In this document: positions 8,604-16,588 of the stretch, one piece after another
Numbering within the stretch: position 1 is the first letter of the stretch
Layout: each line of letters begins with the position of its first letter
Source of the DNA: Gammaproteobacteria bacterium
Lineage (GTDB): Bacteria; Pseudomonadota; Gammaproteobacteria; GCA-001735895
Assembly: GCA_030066335.1 (NCBI GenBank)
Contig: JASJBV010000026.1
Location: 1 to 33,056 of the forward strand
Reading direction: 5' to 3'
DNA length: 33,056 nt
Translations under genes and position numbers: made by a program
Notes under the pieces: generated by a model
What the model was told of the DNA's origin: nothing
Seen by the model: the letters and a program-made list of their open reading frames with translations, nothing else
Database searches by the model: none

Positions 8604-8687
8604 CGTGATCTTCAGTCAGGGTTAATGGTTGGGGTAGGGGACAGAGACCACCATAGTTGCGGGCAAACTTGGATGACCTGTCAGGCG

Positions 8688-9476
8688 TCATATTTCAATC
8701 TCATCACCAGACCGCATGATGTTGCATTCGATATCCAGCTTCTCCACTTCACGCTTGAACAATAGGTCATCAGCCTTGGCGATATTCTTGATCCATAAGA
8801 ACGGCACGTTATAGTGGCAGGGAATCACTTTTTTCGGCTCGATCATCTTCACTGCTTCAACTGCGTCGGTTACGTCCATGGTCCAGGTATTGTTGCCCAT
8901 GCCGCCAATAGGTAGCATCAGTACATCCGGCTGCAAACCTGTCCAATCCTCGAGGTAGATGGAATCCCCCAGGTTTACAATCGTTTTACCATCCAGGCTG
9001 ATCTTGAAGCCCATGGACCCAATGCCCACCCGTTCACCGGGTCCGGGTTGCTTTTTTATCTTGAACCAGAGGATTGGCACTATGATCGGGCCATGCACGG
9101 ACTTGACCGCTTCAATATCTACATCACCTAGACTGATGGAATCGCCAACATCCAGTGCATGTACATTGTCAAAGGGTACCCAGGATGTGAGTTCTCTTCC
9201 GCGAGGATCTACCAGCAGAGTTTTGCCATCTTCGACCCTGGCTAAATCCTTGCCGCATACCACGGGTGCATGGCTGGCTTCCGCTACTCGATCGGATTGC
9301 CAGTGATGGTCAGGATCACCGTGGGTGATCAAAATGTGGGTAATACTGCTCCAATCGGCTGCGGGAATCAGACTGGAAAAATTGAAGATCGAGAAATATT
9401 GCCCGGGGTCAATGGCAATTTTGTTGTTGCCACTTTCGATGAGGAATGCATTGTAAAGAAAGTGCCTGATCTTCAT
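8688..9476 (-). CDS. metallo-beta-lactamase-fold hydrolase (UlaG-like)
   Basis: A 262-residue MBL-fold protein of the short UlaG/Lactamase_B_3 type. The metal motif is HGDPDH (residues 52-57), so the second His of the canonical HxHxDH is Asp here. Later ligands are recognisable: VHGP (His near residue 129), the bridging Asp in VNLGDSIYL, and PCHYNVP. The product could act on a lactone, phosphoester or thioester; the substrate is unknown. A GGAGC ribosome binding site precedes the ATG at 9476. Confidence 0.85.
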   Translation of the reverse strand: MKIRHFLYNAFLIESGNNKIAIDPGQYFSIFNFSSLIPAADWSSITHILITHGDPDHHWQSDRVAEASHAPVVCGKDLARVEDGKTLLVDPRGRELTSWVPFDNVHALDVGDSISLGDVDIEAVKSVHGPIIVPILWFKIKKQPGPGERVGIGSMGFKISLDGKTIVNLGDSIYLEDWTGLQPDVLMLPIGGMGNNTWTMDVTDAVEAVKMIEPKKVIPCHYNVPFLWIKNIAKADDLLFKREVEKLDIECNIMRSGDEIEI

Positions 9477-9624
9477 GAGTTGCTGCTCCTATGCAAACGT
9501 TCTTTAGTCAGTCATTTCTGTGCTTATTGCACCAGCAACTTTCTGCTAGCTGATGGTAAATGCTAACAATGGCAGCGCAATCTAACTGCGGCTGGATAGC
9601 TTCATGATATGCATATTCTGCCAT

Positions 9625-9909
9625 TTAGCCAGAGTTAACATATCTCAGGATGGCAAACAGCGTACCAAAAGCGAGTGATACAAGCGGGACGAGGGCAGAG
9701 CCGACAAAATTTATCGTCATTTGATGCTTTAAAGCCCTGATGCCATCCATGATCGACCAGGCTACCAGCAACAACAGTGCGCAGCCAACCACCACGTGCC
9801 ATTGTTTATCCTCGATAATACCCATGATCAGTAACACCGGGCTGAAAACCGCAGATATCCAGACGATACTGACTCCCCTGGTACGCAGGAAGGCGGTAAA
9901 TTCATTCAT
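9625..9909 (-). CDS. small membrane protein, 94 aa
   Basis: A hydrophobic protein with three predicted transmembrane segments, roughly at residues 11-31, 37-56 and 66-88. It opens with MNEFTAFLRTRG, and a basic loop (ALKHQM) follows the second segment. No family recognised. It stands alone between the MBL-fold gene and the next unknown gene. Confidence 0.65.
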   Translation of the reverse strand: MNEFTAFLRTRGVSIVWISAVFSPVLLIMGIIEDKQWHVVVGCALLLLVAWSIMDGIRALKHQMTINFVGSALVPLVSLAFGTLFAILRYVNSG

Positions 9910-10001
9910 GGTGCTGGTGTTTTCTCCGCATGACGGGAGCTTACGGGAAGACGGCGGGCTGGACCAGGCTCATTGTCTATTTCGAGCCCGGCTTTGCATG
10001 C

Positions 10002-10397
10002 CTAATCACCCTCGCGGCGTTCGTCTATTCTCCGATCCGGCATGACCTGCCCGATCCTGGTTTGGGCGCGGCGTTCCTTCTGCTCCCGCCGCTCGACGAT
10101 GCGCCGCTCGATGTAGCCGGTTCCATCGGTATCATCGATATCGGGCACCGGCTCGATATAGCTGAGTGCGCCGATTTCACTCAGGGTGATATGTAACTTG
10201 AACGCGACATCCGCTTGGATATTGTTTTTGATGACAACCGGTCTGCTGGCGAACATATGAGCGATTTCCTTCTCGTTCAGCTTGAACTTTTCCGCCACCT
10301 TGGCGTGGATTTCGCTGGCTTCACCCTTATGCTTGAACACACTGAAGAGCACGACCCGGTACAGGACCTGCTCGGATGCGGATTTCTCGCTCATCAT
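10002..10397 (-). CDS. hypothetical protein with an RNA-recognition-like alpha/beta half and an Arg/Glu-rich tail
   Basis: A protein of 130-131 residues. The N-terminal part (residues 10-80) runs VLFSVFKHKGEA, a helix, FKLNEKEIAHMFASRPVVIK, a second helix and IGALSYIEPV. This resembles the unnamed alpha/beta module found at the N-terminus of many proteobacterial regulators and DUF805 proteins, as I recall it; this is an inference. The tail (about 95-131) is full of Arg and Glu, with RRIVERREQKERR and DRRIDERREGD, probably disordered or coiled. Two adjacent ATGs (10397 and 10394) follow GAGAAGG; the second has better spacing. Function unknown. Confidence 0.65.
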   Translation of the reverse strand: MMSEKSASEQVLYRVVLFSVFKHKGEASEIHAKVAEKFKLNEKEIAHMFASRPVVIKNNIQADVAFKLHITLSEIGALSYIEPVPDIDDTDGTGYIERRIVERREQKERRAQTRIGQVMPDRRIDERREGD

Positions 10398-10621
10398 CCT
10401 TCTCTCATGGTTGGAATTATGGCAAGTATAGTCAGCCGGATTGATCCGGGCAATCCGACATAGTTATCAAAACGATAGTGACAAAACTATCAGGTCTGAT
10501 CCCAGACCCTGAGCATCCAGCAGCCATCAGGTAATGGATTGCTTGCTGTTGATGCCCTGGGCAAAATCCCGTGGTCAGGGCCTGCATACCCCAGTTATCA
10601 ACCTTGCGGAGCGGACTTTGA
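10398..10621. other. 224-bp intergenic region with a small stem-loop
   Basis: No gene is supported here. A perfect 6-bp stem GATAGT/ACTATC with a 6-base loop lies at 10474-10491. On the minus strand it is followed by GTTTTG, so it could be a weak terminator after the Dabb-fold gene, but it lacks a proper T-run. Confidence 0.4.
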
Positions 10622-10918
10622 CTAAACCTGGAAGTCAAATACCACGATGTCTTCAATCAGGGGCTCGAAAACCGCCTTCAGAGCCTCGTGTTCGGGGTGT
10701 GGTAAGTAATTTTGGCGACCCGCCTCGTCCGCAAATGTCATCAATACCGCATGGGTGAAACCCTGGTTCATGTGCTCCGGGCTATCATTCAAACCCCATT
10801 CCACCGCAACCACACCGGTTACTTTTTGCGGCATGGCCTCGAACAAAGCCCTGAGCTTTTCCAGCTCGGGAGTATCAGCCGATTGTTTGAATTGAATCAG
10901 TAATATATGACGAATCAT
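10622..10918 (-). CDS. Dabb (stress-responsive alpha/beta barrel) family protein
   Basis: A 98-residue Dabb-domain protein. It opens IRHILLIQFK and contains VEWGLNDSPEHMNQGFTHAV and YLPHPEHEALKAVFEPL, the strand and helix signatures of the family (a dimeric ferredoxin-like fold related to ABM proteins). Plant homologues respond to salt stress and one cyclises olivetolic acid; bacterial functions are mostly unknown. Full length for the family. Confidence 0.87.
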   Translation of the reverse strand: MIRHILLIQFKQSADTPELEKLRALFEAMPQKVTGVVAVEWGLNDSPEHMNQGFTHAVLMTFADEAGRQNYLPHPEHEALKAVFEPLIEDIVVFDFQV

Positions 10919-11010
10919 CTGTCTTCACCGCCAGCTTTCGGGTTAATAATGAAACAGCAGCAAATCAGAGCATCCCGCCAACAGTTGTAGAGATCGATAG
11001 AAACAAGCTT

Positions 11011-11367
11011 TCAGGTATTTTCCTGCAACCAGTCAACTGCTTCGTCGTAACTGTTGAACATCTGGATTAACTTGGCCCGGTTCTTAGCCACCGTTTCTAA
11101 AAACGATTGATCACTTTTGGTGACCTCTGAAGTGACTACGGCAAATCTGATATCTGCAGGTAAGTCCTTGCCAAATTGAAATATATCGGTGGTTCCGGGA
11201 GTTGTCTGTTGTTTGCGTACATCGACCAACACTGATTTGGCGCCGGTTTCGTGATGAATTCTAATCACCTGGGACAGTGAGCTCCTCCAATCGTCGATAC
11301 TTGTCTGACCGGACGAAACAACCAGAATGATGGCGCTATCTTGCAAATATTCTACAGTTTCAGGCAT
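11011..11367 (-). CDS. STAS/SpoIIAA-like protein
   Basis: A 118-residue soluble alpha/beta protein. The pattern SAIILVVSSGQTSIDDWRSSL, then KSVLVDVRKQQTTPG, IRFAVVTSE and FNSYDEAVDWLQ at the end is that of SpoIIAA-like/STAS-fold proteins, where the last helix carries the W-L motif. The phosphorylatable Ser of classic anti-sigma antagonists is not obvious. A regulatory or ligand-binding role is inferred. It is 71 bp downstream of the haloacid-dehalogenase-like gene. Confidence 0.7.
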   Translation of the reverse strand: MPETVEYLQDSAIILVVSSGQTSIDDWRSSLSQVIRIHHETGAKSVLVDVRKQQTTPGTTDIFQFGKDLPADIRFAVVTSEVTKSDQSFLETVAKNRAKLIQMFNSYDEAVDWLQENT

Positions 11368-11438
11368 GTACCTTTACCATCAGTTTCAGTTTTATGGCGC
11401 TAGCTGAACTCCGGCCAGATAGCGAAAAATGATGTGCT

Positions 11439-12119
11439 CTATTGCTTGCCATCTTTGACGATGATGCGTTCCGCAAGGTCTTGCATGCTGGTGGCGTAGA
11501 CATCGGGTTCCAGATACTGGGGATGATAGGGCGCAGCTGAACGGTCGATATAAGCCGCATGCATGCCCGCGGTCAATGCACCATGCGTATCCCAATCATG
11601 GGTGGCGACCAGTCGTAAGGTTTCTATCGGCCGGTTCAGGCGATCAGCGACAAACTGATAGACCCTGGGATCAGGCTTGAAGCTGCCGGTCTCCTCGACC
11701 GACACAAGCTCATCAAAATAGTCCAGCAAACCTGCATTGGTAATTTGGCTGGTCACCAGCTTCAGCGACGAATTGGTAAATGACACGGTGCGATAACCGG
11801 CTGAACGCAAGCGGTCCAGGGCCGGCTTGATATCAGCATGCGGAGGCAGGCTGGCAAAACTGCTGAGGATATCCTCACGCGCAGCCGCGGGAAGCTCGAT
11901 GCCGAGGCGAGCGGAAATAGTATCGAGCATGGTCCCGGCCAGGGTGCCGAAGTCGCTTTTGACATTGGTCAGGATACACACGGTGGAGCTGTGTAACAGC
12001 ATCGAAAACCAGCTGCCGGTGACCGCTGGATTGCCAAAAGCCGATTCGAATTTAGGCTGCAAAGAGCTTAAATCGAGGACCGTTTCATTGATATCGAATA
12101 GTATCGTGTCTCGTTCCAT
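11439..12119 (-). CDS. haloacid dehalogenase type II-like HAD hydrolase
   Basis: A 226-residue HAD-superfamily hydrolase closest to L-2-haloacid dehalogenases. Motif 1 is FDINETVLDL (residues 8-17, nucleophile Asp9), motif 2 is FTNSS (114-118), motif 3 is FKPDPRVY with Lys148, and motif 4 is ATHDWDTHGALTAG (172-185). The usual FDAYGTL is replaced by FDINETV, a variant whose dehalogenase activity is uncertain. I chose the ATG at 12119, preceded by GGGAGG; a TTG two codons earlier would be too close to it. The ATG lies in the sequence GTTATGG, which resembles an attC end box. Confidence 0.87.
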   Translation of the reverse strand: MERDTILFDINETVLDLSSLQPKFESAFGNPAVTGSWFSMLLHSSTVCILTNVKSDFGTLAGTMLDTISARLGIELPAAAREDILSSFASLPPHADIKPALDRLRSAGYRTVSFTNSSLKLVTSQITNAGLLDYFDELVSVEETGSFKPDPRVYQFVADRLNRPIETLRLVATHDWDTHGALTAGMHAAYIDRSAAPYHPQYLEPDVYATSMQDLAERIIVKDGKQ

Positions 12120-12179
12120 AACCAACTCGCCTCCCGGTCGTAACGTTAATACGACTGCATATGCTCGTCCTGCACATCC

Positions 12180-12791
12180 TTATCCCCTGGTTGCCAGCAG
12201 AACCGAGTGAAACCCGCAGCTTTCATCTTCCAGTTTAATCTCGATATTGTTAAATCCCAATGAATTTAAGATTGATTCGTATTCATCGGGTTCCAGGCTG
12301 GAATGATAAACCTCCTCGCCTTCCACCATGCCCGTTACTTCGCCCGCTTCATGGCCAATCGTCAGCAGCAGGGAGCCTTCGGGATTAAGATGCTCGGCAA
12401 ATAAAAACAGCACCTGGCGCTGTTCTTGTTGGGTCAAATGAAAAAATCCATCCCAGCTGATAATGCCGTCGAAGCTTACATCCAGTTTCAGTTCCCGCAT
12501 ATCCATATTTATCCAGCTGGCATCCGGAAAACGTGACCGCGAAATCTCCAGCATATTTGCTGATGCGTCAAGCCCGGTTACATCAAGCCCGCATTCGAGA
12601 AGATAGCCGGCGATCGGTTCGCCAGCCCCGCAACCGACATCCAGGACGTGGCCCTGAGCAGGTAACCGGCGGATGAATTTATCCATCCAGGGCTGTTCGA
12701 AAAATACCCGCGGCCGATGTTCATCCCAGGCCTGTGCATGCTTCTCATAGATTTCTATGGTCCGGTGGTGGATTGTATCTAGTTTACCCAT
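12180..12791 (-). CDS. class I SAM-dependent methyltransferase
   Basis: A 203-residue methyltransferase. Motif I is VLDVGCGAGEP (residues 49-59); the acidic residue after strand 2 is in VTGLDASANML; motif II/III is FDGIISWDGFFHL; and GSLLLTIGHEAGEV is the post-III strand. The substrate is unknown; small-molecule or thiopurine-type methylation is possible. The start ATG lies inside a GTTATGG box that forms the end of an attC relic (12788-12853), consistent with a cassette gene beginning at a recombination junction. Confidence 0.88.
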   Translation of the reverse strand: MGKLDTIHHRTIEIYEKHAQAWDEHRPRVFFEQPWMDKFIRRLPAQGHVLDVGCGAGEPIAGYLLECGLDVTGLDASANMLEISRSRFPDASWINMDMRELKLDVSFDGIISWDGFFHLTQQEQRQVLFLFAEHLNPEGSLLLTIGHEAGEVTGMVEGEEVYHSSLEPDEYESILNSLGFNNIEIKLEDESCGFHSVLLATRG

Positions 12792-12853
12792 AACACCTGA
12801 GTATGGAATGCACAGAAAGCGCTGCGTCCGTCGCCGGTGGAGCTTTGTTGGGC
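12788..12853 (-). other. attC relic between methyltransferase and VOC gene
   Basis: A 66-bp site with CCATAAC at one end and a perfect GTTRRRY box, GTTGGGC, at the other. The inside shares AGTA, GCTGCGTCCG and GAGCTT/GCGCTT blocks in the same order as the better attC at 29025-29087. It sits exactly between two genes, with one gene's ATG in its left box and the other's stop 9 bases beyond its right box. Confidence 0.5.
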
Positions 12854-12861
12854 GGAATCAC

Positions 12862-13257
12862 TTACTGGCTAATCCGCAATACATGACCATCAGGATGACG
12901 CAGATGGCACTCGCGGACACCCCAGGGCAGGTCTTCAGGTGGGAAAACCACTTCGATGCCGGATTCCAGGGCCATGGCATAGATGTCATCCACATTGTCC
13001 ACCCAAATTGACATCCATGAGCCCTTGTCCTTTGTTTCGTTCCCGCCCGGTCCAAAGGTGCTGGTATTGTCACCTTTACCGCGTCCGCCTTGTCCGTCCT
13101 GACACAAGAAAATCTCGCATTCCCCAGACCCAACCGAGCCGAAACTGGCAGGATCGCCCCAATCCCACTTCTTTTCCCATCCCAGGCTCTCGAACCATTC
13201 GAAGCTTTGCTCCAGGTTCGAGACATTCAGGATCGGATTAATCGCTTTTGCTCTCAT
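12862..13257 (-). CDS. VOC-family glyoxalase/bleomycin-resistance-like protein
   Basis: A 131-residue VOC protein: AINPILNVSNLEQSFEWFESLGW, CEIFLCQDGQGG, WMSIWVDNVDDI and ECHLRHPDGHVLRI are the family strands. The last ligand position is a Val-Leu-Arg context instead of Glu, and the first strand has Asn for His, as in drug-binding members (Ble-type) that lack a metal. An AGGAGG ribosome binding site precedes the ATG at 13257. It is the last GC-rich gene before the AT-richer part of the window. Confidence 0.85.
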   Translation of the reverse strand: MRAKAINPILNVSNLEQSFEWFESLGWEKKWDWGDPASFGSVGSGECEIFLCQDGQGGRGKGDNTSTFGPGGNETKDKGSWMSIWVDNVDDIYAMALESGIEVVFPPEDLPWGVRECHLRHPDGHVLRISQ

Positions 13258-13322
13258 TCGCTATGCCTCCTGTTTACGAGATCAAGCAGCGGAACCGCAA
13301 ACCATCAACCTCCAAGGTCGTA

Positions 13323-13724
13323 TCATTTAACCGCTAGCTCGGCGTTGTATAGCCACACATAAATCACCCCGAAGGTCACGATGTATATGATTGAACTGAC
13401 GGTGAAATTAGATAAGTTTTTAGAAGCGGATTTAGCCGCTGAACGGACTGCATCCGGGTCGTCGCCAATCGACCTAATCTTCGCTTTACTGGCTTTGGCC
13501 TGTCTTATGCCAAAGATAACCAACAGGATCGAAGCCAGACCCAGGTGCCAGGTAAAAAACTGGTGCAGTGATAGGAACAATAGCGTCCATGCGGTTGCTG
13601 CCGAATAGATTAGAAGAATCGGAAATGCCTTCCAGAAATAATTTTCGTGGGTGGAAAAACTGAATATCTGTATGACCACGAGATGGGTGACCAATAAGAA
13701 AACAAGGTATATGAGTATCTCCAT
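13323..13724 (-). CDS. membrane protein of unknown function, 133 aa
   Basis: Four hydrophobic segments are visible, at about residues 2-22, 32-52, 56-72 and 108-128. A hydrophilic loop (residues about 75-105, KASKAKIRSIGDDPDAVRS) separates the last two. No family recognised. The next gene upstream ends 65 bp away, with no attC boxes between them, so the two may share one cassette or transcript. Confidence 0.65.
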   Translation of the reverse strand: MEILIYLVFLLVTHLVVIQIFSFSTHENYFWKAFPILLIYSAATAWTLLFLSLHQFFTWHLGLASILLVIFGIRQAKASKAKIRSIGDDPDAVRSAAKSASKNLSNFTVSSIIYIVTFGVIYVWLYNAELAVK

Positions 13725-13789
13725 TTTATTGTTTTAATACCCAAGCTTCAGCATAAGGAGTTTTGCCCATCATCTCACGATTCTCAGGC

Positions 13790-14806
13790 CTACCATTGAT
13801 GTTCCTCTTTAATGATGCGCATCCGTGGAACAGATCCGCCAAAAACAGGATGGCGAATGATACGCTCTTTATTCGGATTCTTACCGGAGCGGTATTTTAT
13901 CCAGGCTTTCTTGACACCACCTATGCCGCCAAATATTTGCACCAAATTCATTAATCCTTCATCGATATCGTCCGCGCTATGAATGGTGAGTGCCTCAGTG
14001 TCAAAACCCAAATATATATAATCATCCTGATCGACAATAAACTTTAAGCCAATCATAAAATTATCGGGTGCCACCAGATGCTCTTCTCCCTGTGTTGGTG
14101 GGTGATTAAGCCAGGAAACGGTCTTGGATCTGGCAGTGAAAACTTGATTAAAATCATTTGCAAAGTCCATTAGATCATTATCACTTTGCATATTCTTATG
14201 TTTATTGAAAAGCTCAAGGATAAGATCTTTCTTTTCCCTGTCTTTGGTGAGCAACCGTACAAGAGCAGTTTTGTATCTTCTATCTTTGCCAAAATCCATC
14301 TTTTCATATAGCTCTGTCTGTTTCTGCAGAGCTATCGGATCTACCGGTTTGTCTTTCTTCCGGCTTTGTTTTGCTTTTATCGCTCTTTTCTTTTTTCGTT
14401 CTTCCGCGGGATCCTTGATCTTAAACTTTTTATAGACGCTGTTATATTTTTGCAATGAGCATTTTGCATTGTCAGCTATGCAGAAGTTTTCAGTACTGTG
14501 ATCATCAAATATAGTTTTCAGCTTGATGCCATGTACTGCTGTTAAAGATAACCAGTCACATAATTCATCTATGGTCACGCTTGGATATTTTGATCCGTAA
14601 CAAAATATCCTGATCTCATTCTTACTTCTTGCGAAACCTTCAATTGGGTATCTATCCGTTTCGCTGGCAAGTTCCAGGTTCAATAATTTGCTTATTACAA
14701 CCTCAAGATAATCTTGCTTTGACTTTATATCTGTCTCGTATTGCTTGATGATATTTTCAGCATCCTGTTCTGTATGATAAAGAATGTATATCTCATAACT
14801 TTTCAC
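13790..14806 (-). CDS. orphan 338-aa protein with a lysine-rich middle, GTG start
   Basis: I do not recognise this protein. It is soluble and seems to have three parts: an alpha/beta N-terminal part (1-125), a very basic helical linker (about 132-160, ERKKKRAIKAKQSRKKDKP), and a C-terminal part with HPPTQGEEHLVAPDNFMIGL and YIYLGFDTEALTIHSADDID. The C-terminal end, GGVKKAWIKYRSGKNP, is Gly/Lys rich. The start is a GTG at 14806 with GGGAG about 10 bases upstream, and no early Met offers an alternative. The AT-rich codon use matches the cassettes to its right. The basic linker hints at nucleic-acid contact, which is only an inference. Confidence 0.7.
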   Translation of the reverse strand: MKSYEIYILYHTEQDAENIIKQYETDIKSKQDYLEVVISKLLNLELASETDRYPIEGFARSKNEIRIFCYGSKYPSVTIDELCDWLSLTAVHGIKLKTIFDDHSTENFCIADNAKCSLQKYNSVYKKFKIKDPAEERKKKRAIKAKQSRKKDKPVDPIALQKQTELYEKMDFGKDRRYKTALVRLLTKDREKKDLILELFNKHKNMQSDNDLMDFANDFNQVFTARSKTVSWLNHPPTQGEEHLVAPDNFMIGLKFIVDQDDYIYLGFDTEALTIHSADDIDEGLMNLVQIFGGIGGVKKAWIKYRSGKNPNKERIIRHPVFGGSVPRMRIIKEEHQW

Positions 14807-14949
14807 AGCGGTAAGACTCCCTAATCATTTTATTTATATTAAATTTTGTCAGATGCCGTCCATATATGAGCATCTATTGAGTGGCGAAGAACGCAAAACT
14901 CAGTTTGTGTTTTTTCTTGCTACTTAAGGCGCTGGTTATTATCCAGCAC

Positions 14950-15555
14950 TTACTCGCGTTTAAACCATCTCAGTATTGAAGCTAACAATCCCTTTTCTCT
15001 ATTCAGGATGTCATGAATTTCATTTTCAACGCCAAAAGCTTCTATTTCAGCTATGAAATTCTTGTTCAGATAGTAGCCTGTTGGGAGATCAGCTAAATAT
15101 AGAAAATTGCCATCTAGTGCTTCGTAGGCCCACTTTGCAAAGCCTTCAATGATGTCATCGGTATCTGCGAGGCTGAAATTCCATCCGTATTGTTTGCCTT
15201 CATATTTGAAGGATAGACTCATCTCCGAGGTACTATCATGCTCGTCCTTGGGTGGTACTAATACCACATCCTCGATTTTTACCTTGCCCTTTGAAACATT
15301 TACGACATTTTCAAACCATAAGTAAAATTCATTTAATAACTGACCGCTTATCCAGCCGCCTTTGGGTACCGTGCAATCTATTGAAAATTCATCGGCATAC
15401 TCAGTAATCAACTCATGAGTAATTAGCGATTCGTCATCTTCATCTACAGCGCCAGTCTCATCCAGAAACTGCTTTATTTGTTCGATTGAGACGTCATCCG
15501 GGATTAAATCGTACTTAACAAAGATATCTTTGATTTTTTCTAAATTTGCTTCCAT
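14950..15555 (-). CDS. orphan acidic 201-aa protein
   Basis: I do not recognise this protein. It is soluble and strongly acidic in its first half (TGAVDEDDESLITHELITEYADEF split by short hydrophobic runs). The middle has KGGWISGQLLNEFYLWFENV and MSLSFKYEGKQYGWNF, and the end has FLYLADLPTGYYLNKNF and SILRWFKRE. The overall look, with small size, acidity and aromatic-rich strands, is like immunity or SMI1-type proteins, but no motif proves this and no toxin lies next to it. The ATG at 15555 follows AAGGAAAC. The attC at 15592-15688 lies just upstream. Confidence 0.65.
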   Translation of the reverse strand: MEANLEKIKDIFVKYDLIPDDVSIEQIKQFLDETGAVDEDDESLITHELITEYADEFSIDCTVPKGGWISGQLLNEFYLWFENVVNVSKGKVKIEDVVLVPPKDEHDSTSEMSLSFKYEGKQYGWNFSLADTDDIIEGFAKWAYEALDGNFLYLADLPTGYYLNKNFIAEIEAFGVENEIHDILNREKGLLASILRWFKRE

Positions 15556-15591
15556 GGAAGTTTCCTTGCTTATTCTTAGTTTTTCAACGCG

Positions 15592-15688
15592 GAAAAAGTG
15601 TCACGTTTTACTGGGTGCGATGAGCTGCGATAGCAGCGAATCTGCCTATCAGCAATGAGTATAGGCAAAATAGATTCGCTTGTTAGGC
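15592..15688 (-). other. attC site of the ABM-fold cassette
   Basis: A 97-bp site. The boxes are TTTCAAC (15592-15598) and GTTAGGC (15682-15688). The inner part folds as GCGAATC/GATTCGC with TGCCTAT/ATAGGCA inside it. The TAA stop of the gene to the right lies within GTTAGGC. This is one of the better sites in the left half of the array. Confidence 0.7.
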
Positions 15689-15997
15689 TTCATTGCTCTG
15701 ATAAAACACCTCGTAGAGCGCAGAGGTTTCCTCTTTTTCGAGCAGGTAGTCATCATCCTCCGGATAATATTTTGCTTTCTCCGGGTTTTCTCCGGCAAAT
15801 TGCTTAACCGCTTCCATGGAGTCCCAATGGGTGACTAACAAGAAATGCGCAACGTCGGCCTTAACGTTTTTGAGGAACATTAATTTTTTTAGACCATCCA
15901 CTGAGCTGTAATCTGGTACAGCTCTCTCTTTCATGAATTCTGCGTAATCATCAGCCTTGGACACCTCGACCATGCCATGCCATATTCTAACGATCAT
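15683..15997 (-). CDS. ABM-fold (antibiotic biosynthesis monooxygenase-like) protein
   Basis: A 104-residue protein: IVRIWHGMVEVSKADDYAEFM, then LKKLMFLKNVKADVAHFLLVTHWDSMEAVKQFAG, is a clear ABM/dimeric alpha-beta-barrel pattern. The end is acidic and aromatic (YYPEDDDYLLEKEET). Activity is unknown; related proteins are often annotated only by fold. Its stop codon is inside the attC box at 15682-15688, so it forms a single-gene cassette. It is distinct from the ABM-fold gene at 7.9 kb. Confidence 0.8.
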   Translation of the reverse strand: MIVRIWHGMVEVSKADDYAEFMKERAVPDYSSVDGLKKLMFLKNVKADVAHFLLVTHWDSMEAVKQFAGENPEKAKYYPEDDDYLLEKEETSALYEVFYQSNEA

Positions 15998-16048
15998 GTT
16001 ATTGCTCTGGTTGAAAGGTTTATCATAATTGTGAAATTATCCCGCGAT

Positions 16049-16109
16049 GCTTAACCAGGTGTTGAGCGAGTGACCGTCGAGAGGTCGTGGCTTGAGAGCC
16101 TTGCCGGGC
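16049..16109 (-). other. degenerate attC-like site
   Basis: GCTTAAC at 16049-16055 is a good outer box. At the far end CCTTGCCGGGC replaces the expected CCTTGTTAGGC, so the second box is mutated. A GACC/GGTC stem lies between. It sits between the ABM-fold gene and the GFA gene, as a cassette junction should. The call is tentative. Confidence 0.35.
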
Positions 16110-16110
16110 T

Positions 16111-16527
16111 CTAACCACTTATCTCTGGCGGTAATTTATCAAACAAAGGGATATCTGTAGGCAGTATTGCCCATTTCGGTGCAGACGATGTAAAGATGGC
16201 CAGTTTCGGTTTAAATTCCCCGTTCCCTTCGATATTCGAAGCGGCAACGGTATGGAAACCGGCACTGGTAAATTCGACACTCAGGCTGACGCCGCAATGC
16301 GGACAGCTGTGGCAGTGGATATCGCCACCCGCATCATCCTGGGTCGTATAAGCGGTTGGTACAGTCTCGCCAACAAACCTGAAGTTGCTACTGGGGACCC
16401 AGATTCCGAACCACTTGTCACTGCCGGTTCTGGTCTGGCAGTCAGTGCAATAACAGAAAACCTGGTTGATCGGCTCGCCGGTGAACTCAAACCGAACCTG
16501 GCCACATTGGCAATTACCTTTTCGCAT
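16111..16527 (-). CDS. GFA-family (glutathione-dependent formaldehyde-activating-like) zinc protein
   Basis: A 138-residue GFA-domain protein. The zinc ligands are visible as CQC (Cys6, Cys8), CYCTDC (Cys25, Cys27, Cys30) and CHSCPHC (Cys72, Cys75, Cys78). This matches the two-zinc site of Gfa and centromere-protein-V-like proteins. Only a few members act on S-hydroxymethylglutathione, so the substrate here is unknown. A perfect GGAGG lies before the ATG at 16527. Confidence 0.9.
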   Translation of the reverse strand: MRKGNCQCGQVRFEFTGEPINQVFCYCTDCQTRTGSDKWFGIWVPSSNFRFVGETVPTAYTTQDDAGGDIHCHSCPHCGVSLSVEFTSAGFHTVAASNIEGNGEFKPKLAIFTSSAPKWAILPTDIPLFDKLPPEISG

Positions 16528-16588
16528 CTAGTCCTCCAACTATTTGACCTTCTACTGTAGATATTCAACCGAGGATTGACAATGCCTA

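Noticed and set aside
10474-10491. Stem-loop as a rho-independent terminator
   Set aside because: The stem is only 6 bp, not GC-rich, and the following T-run is short.
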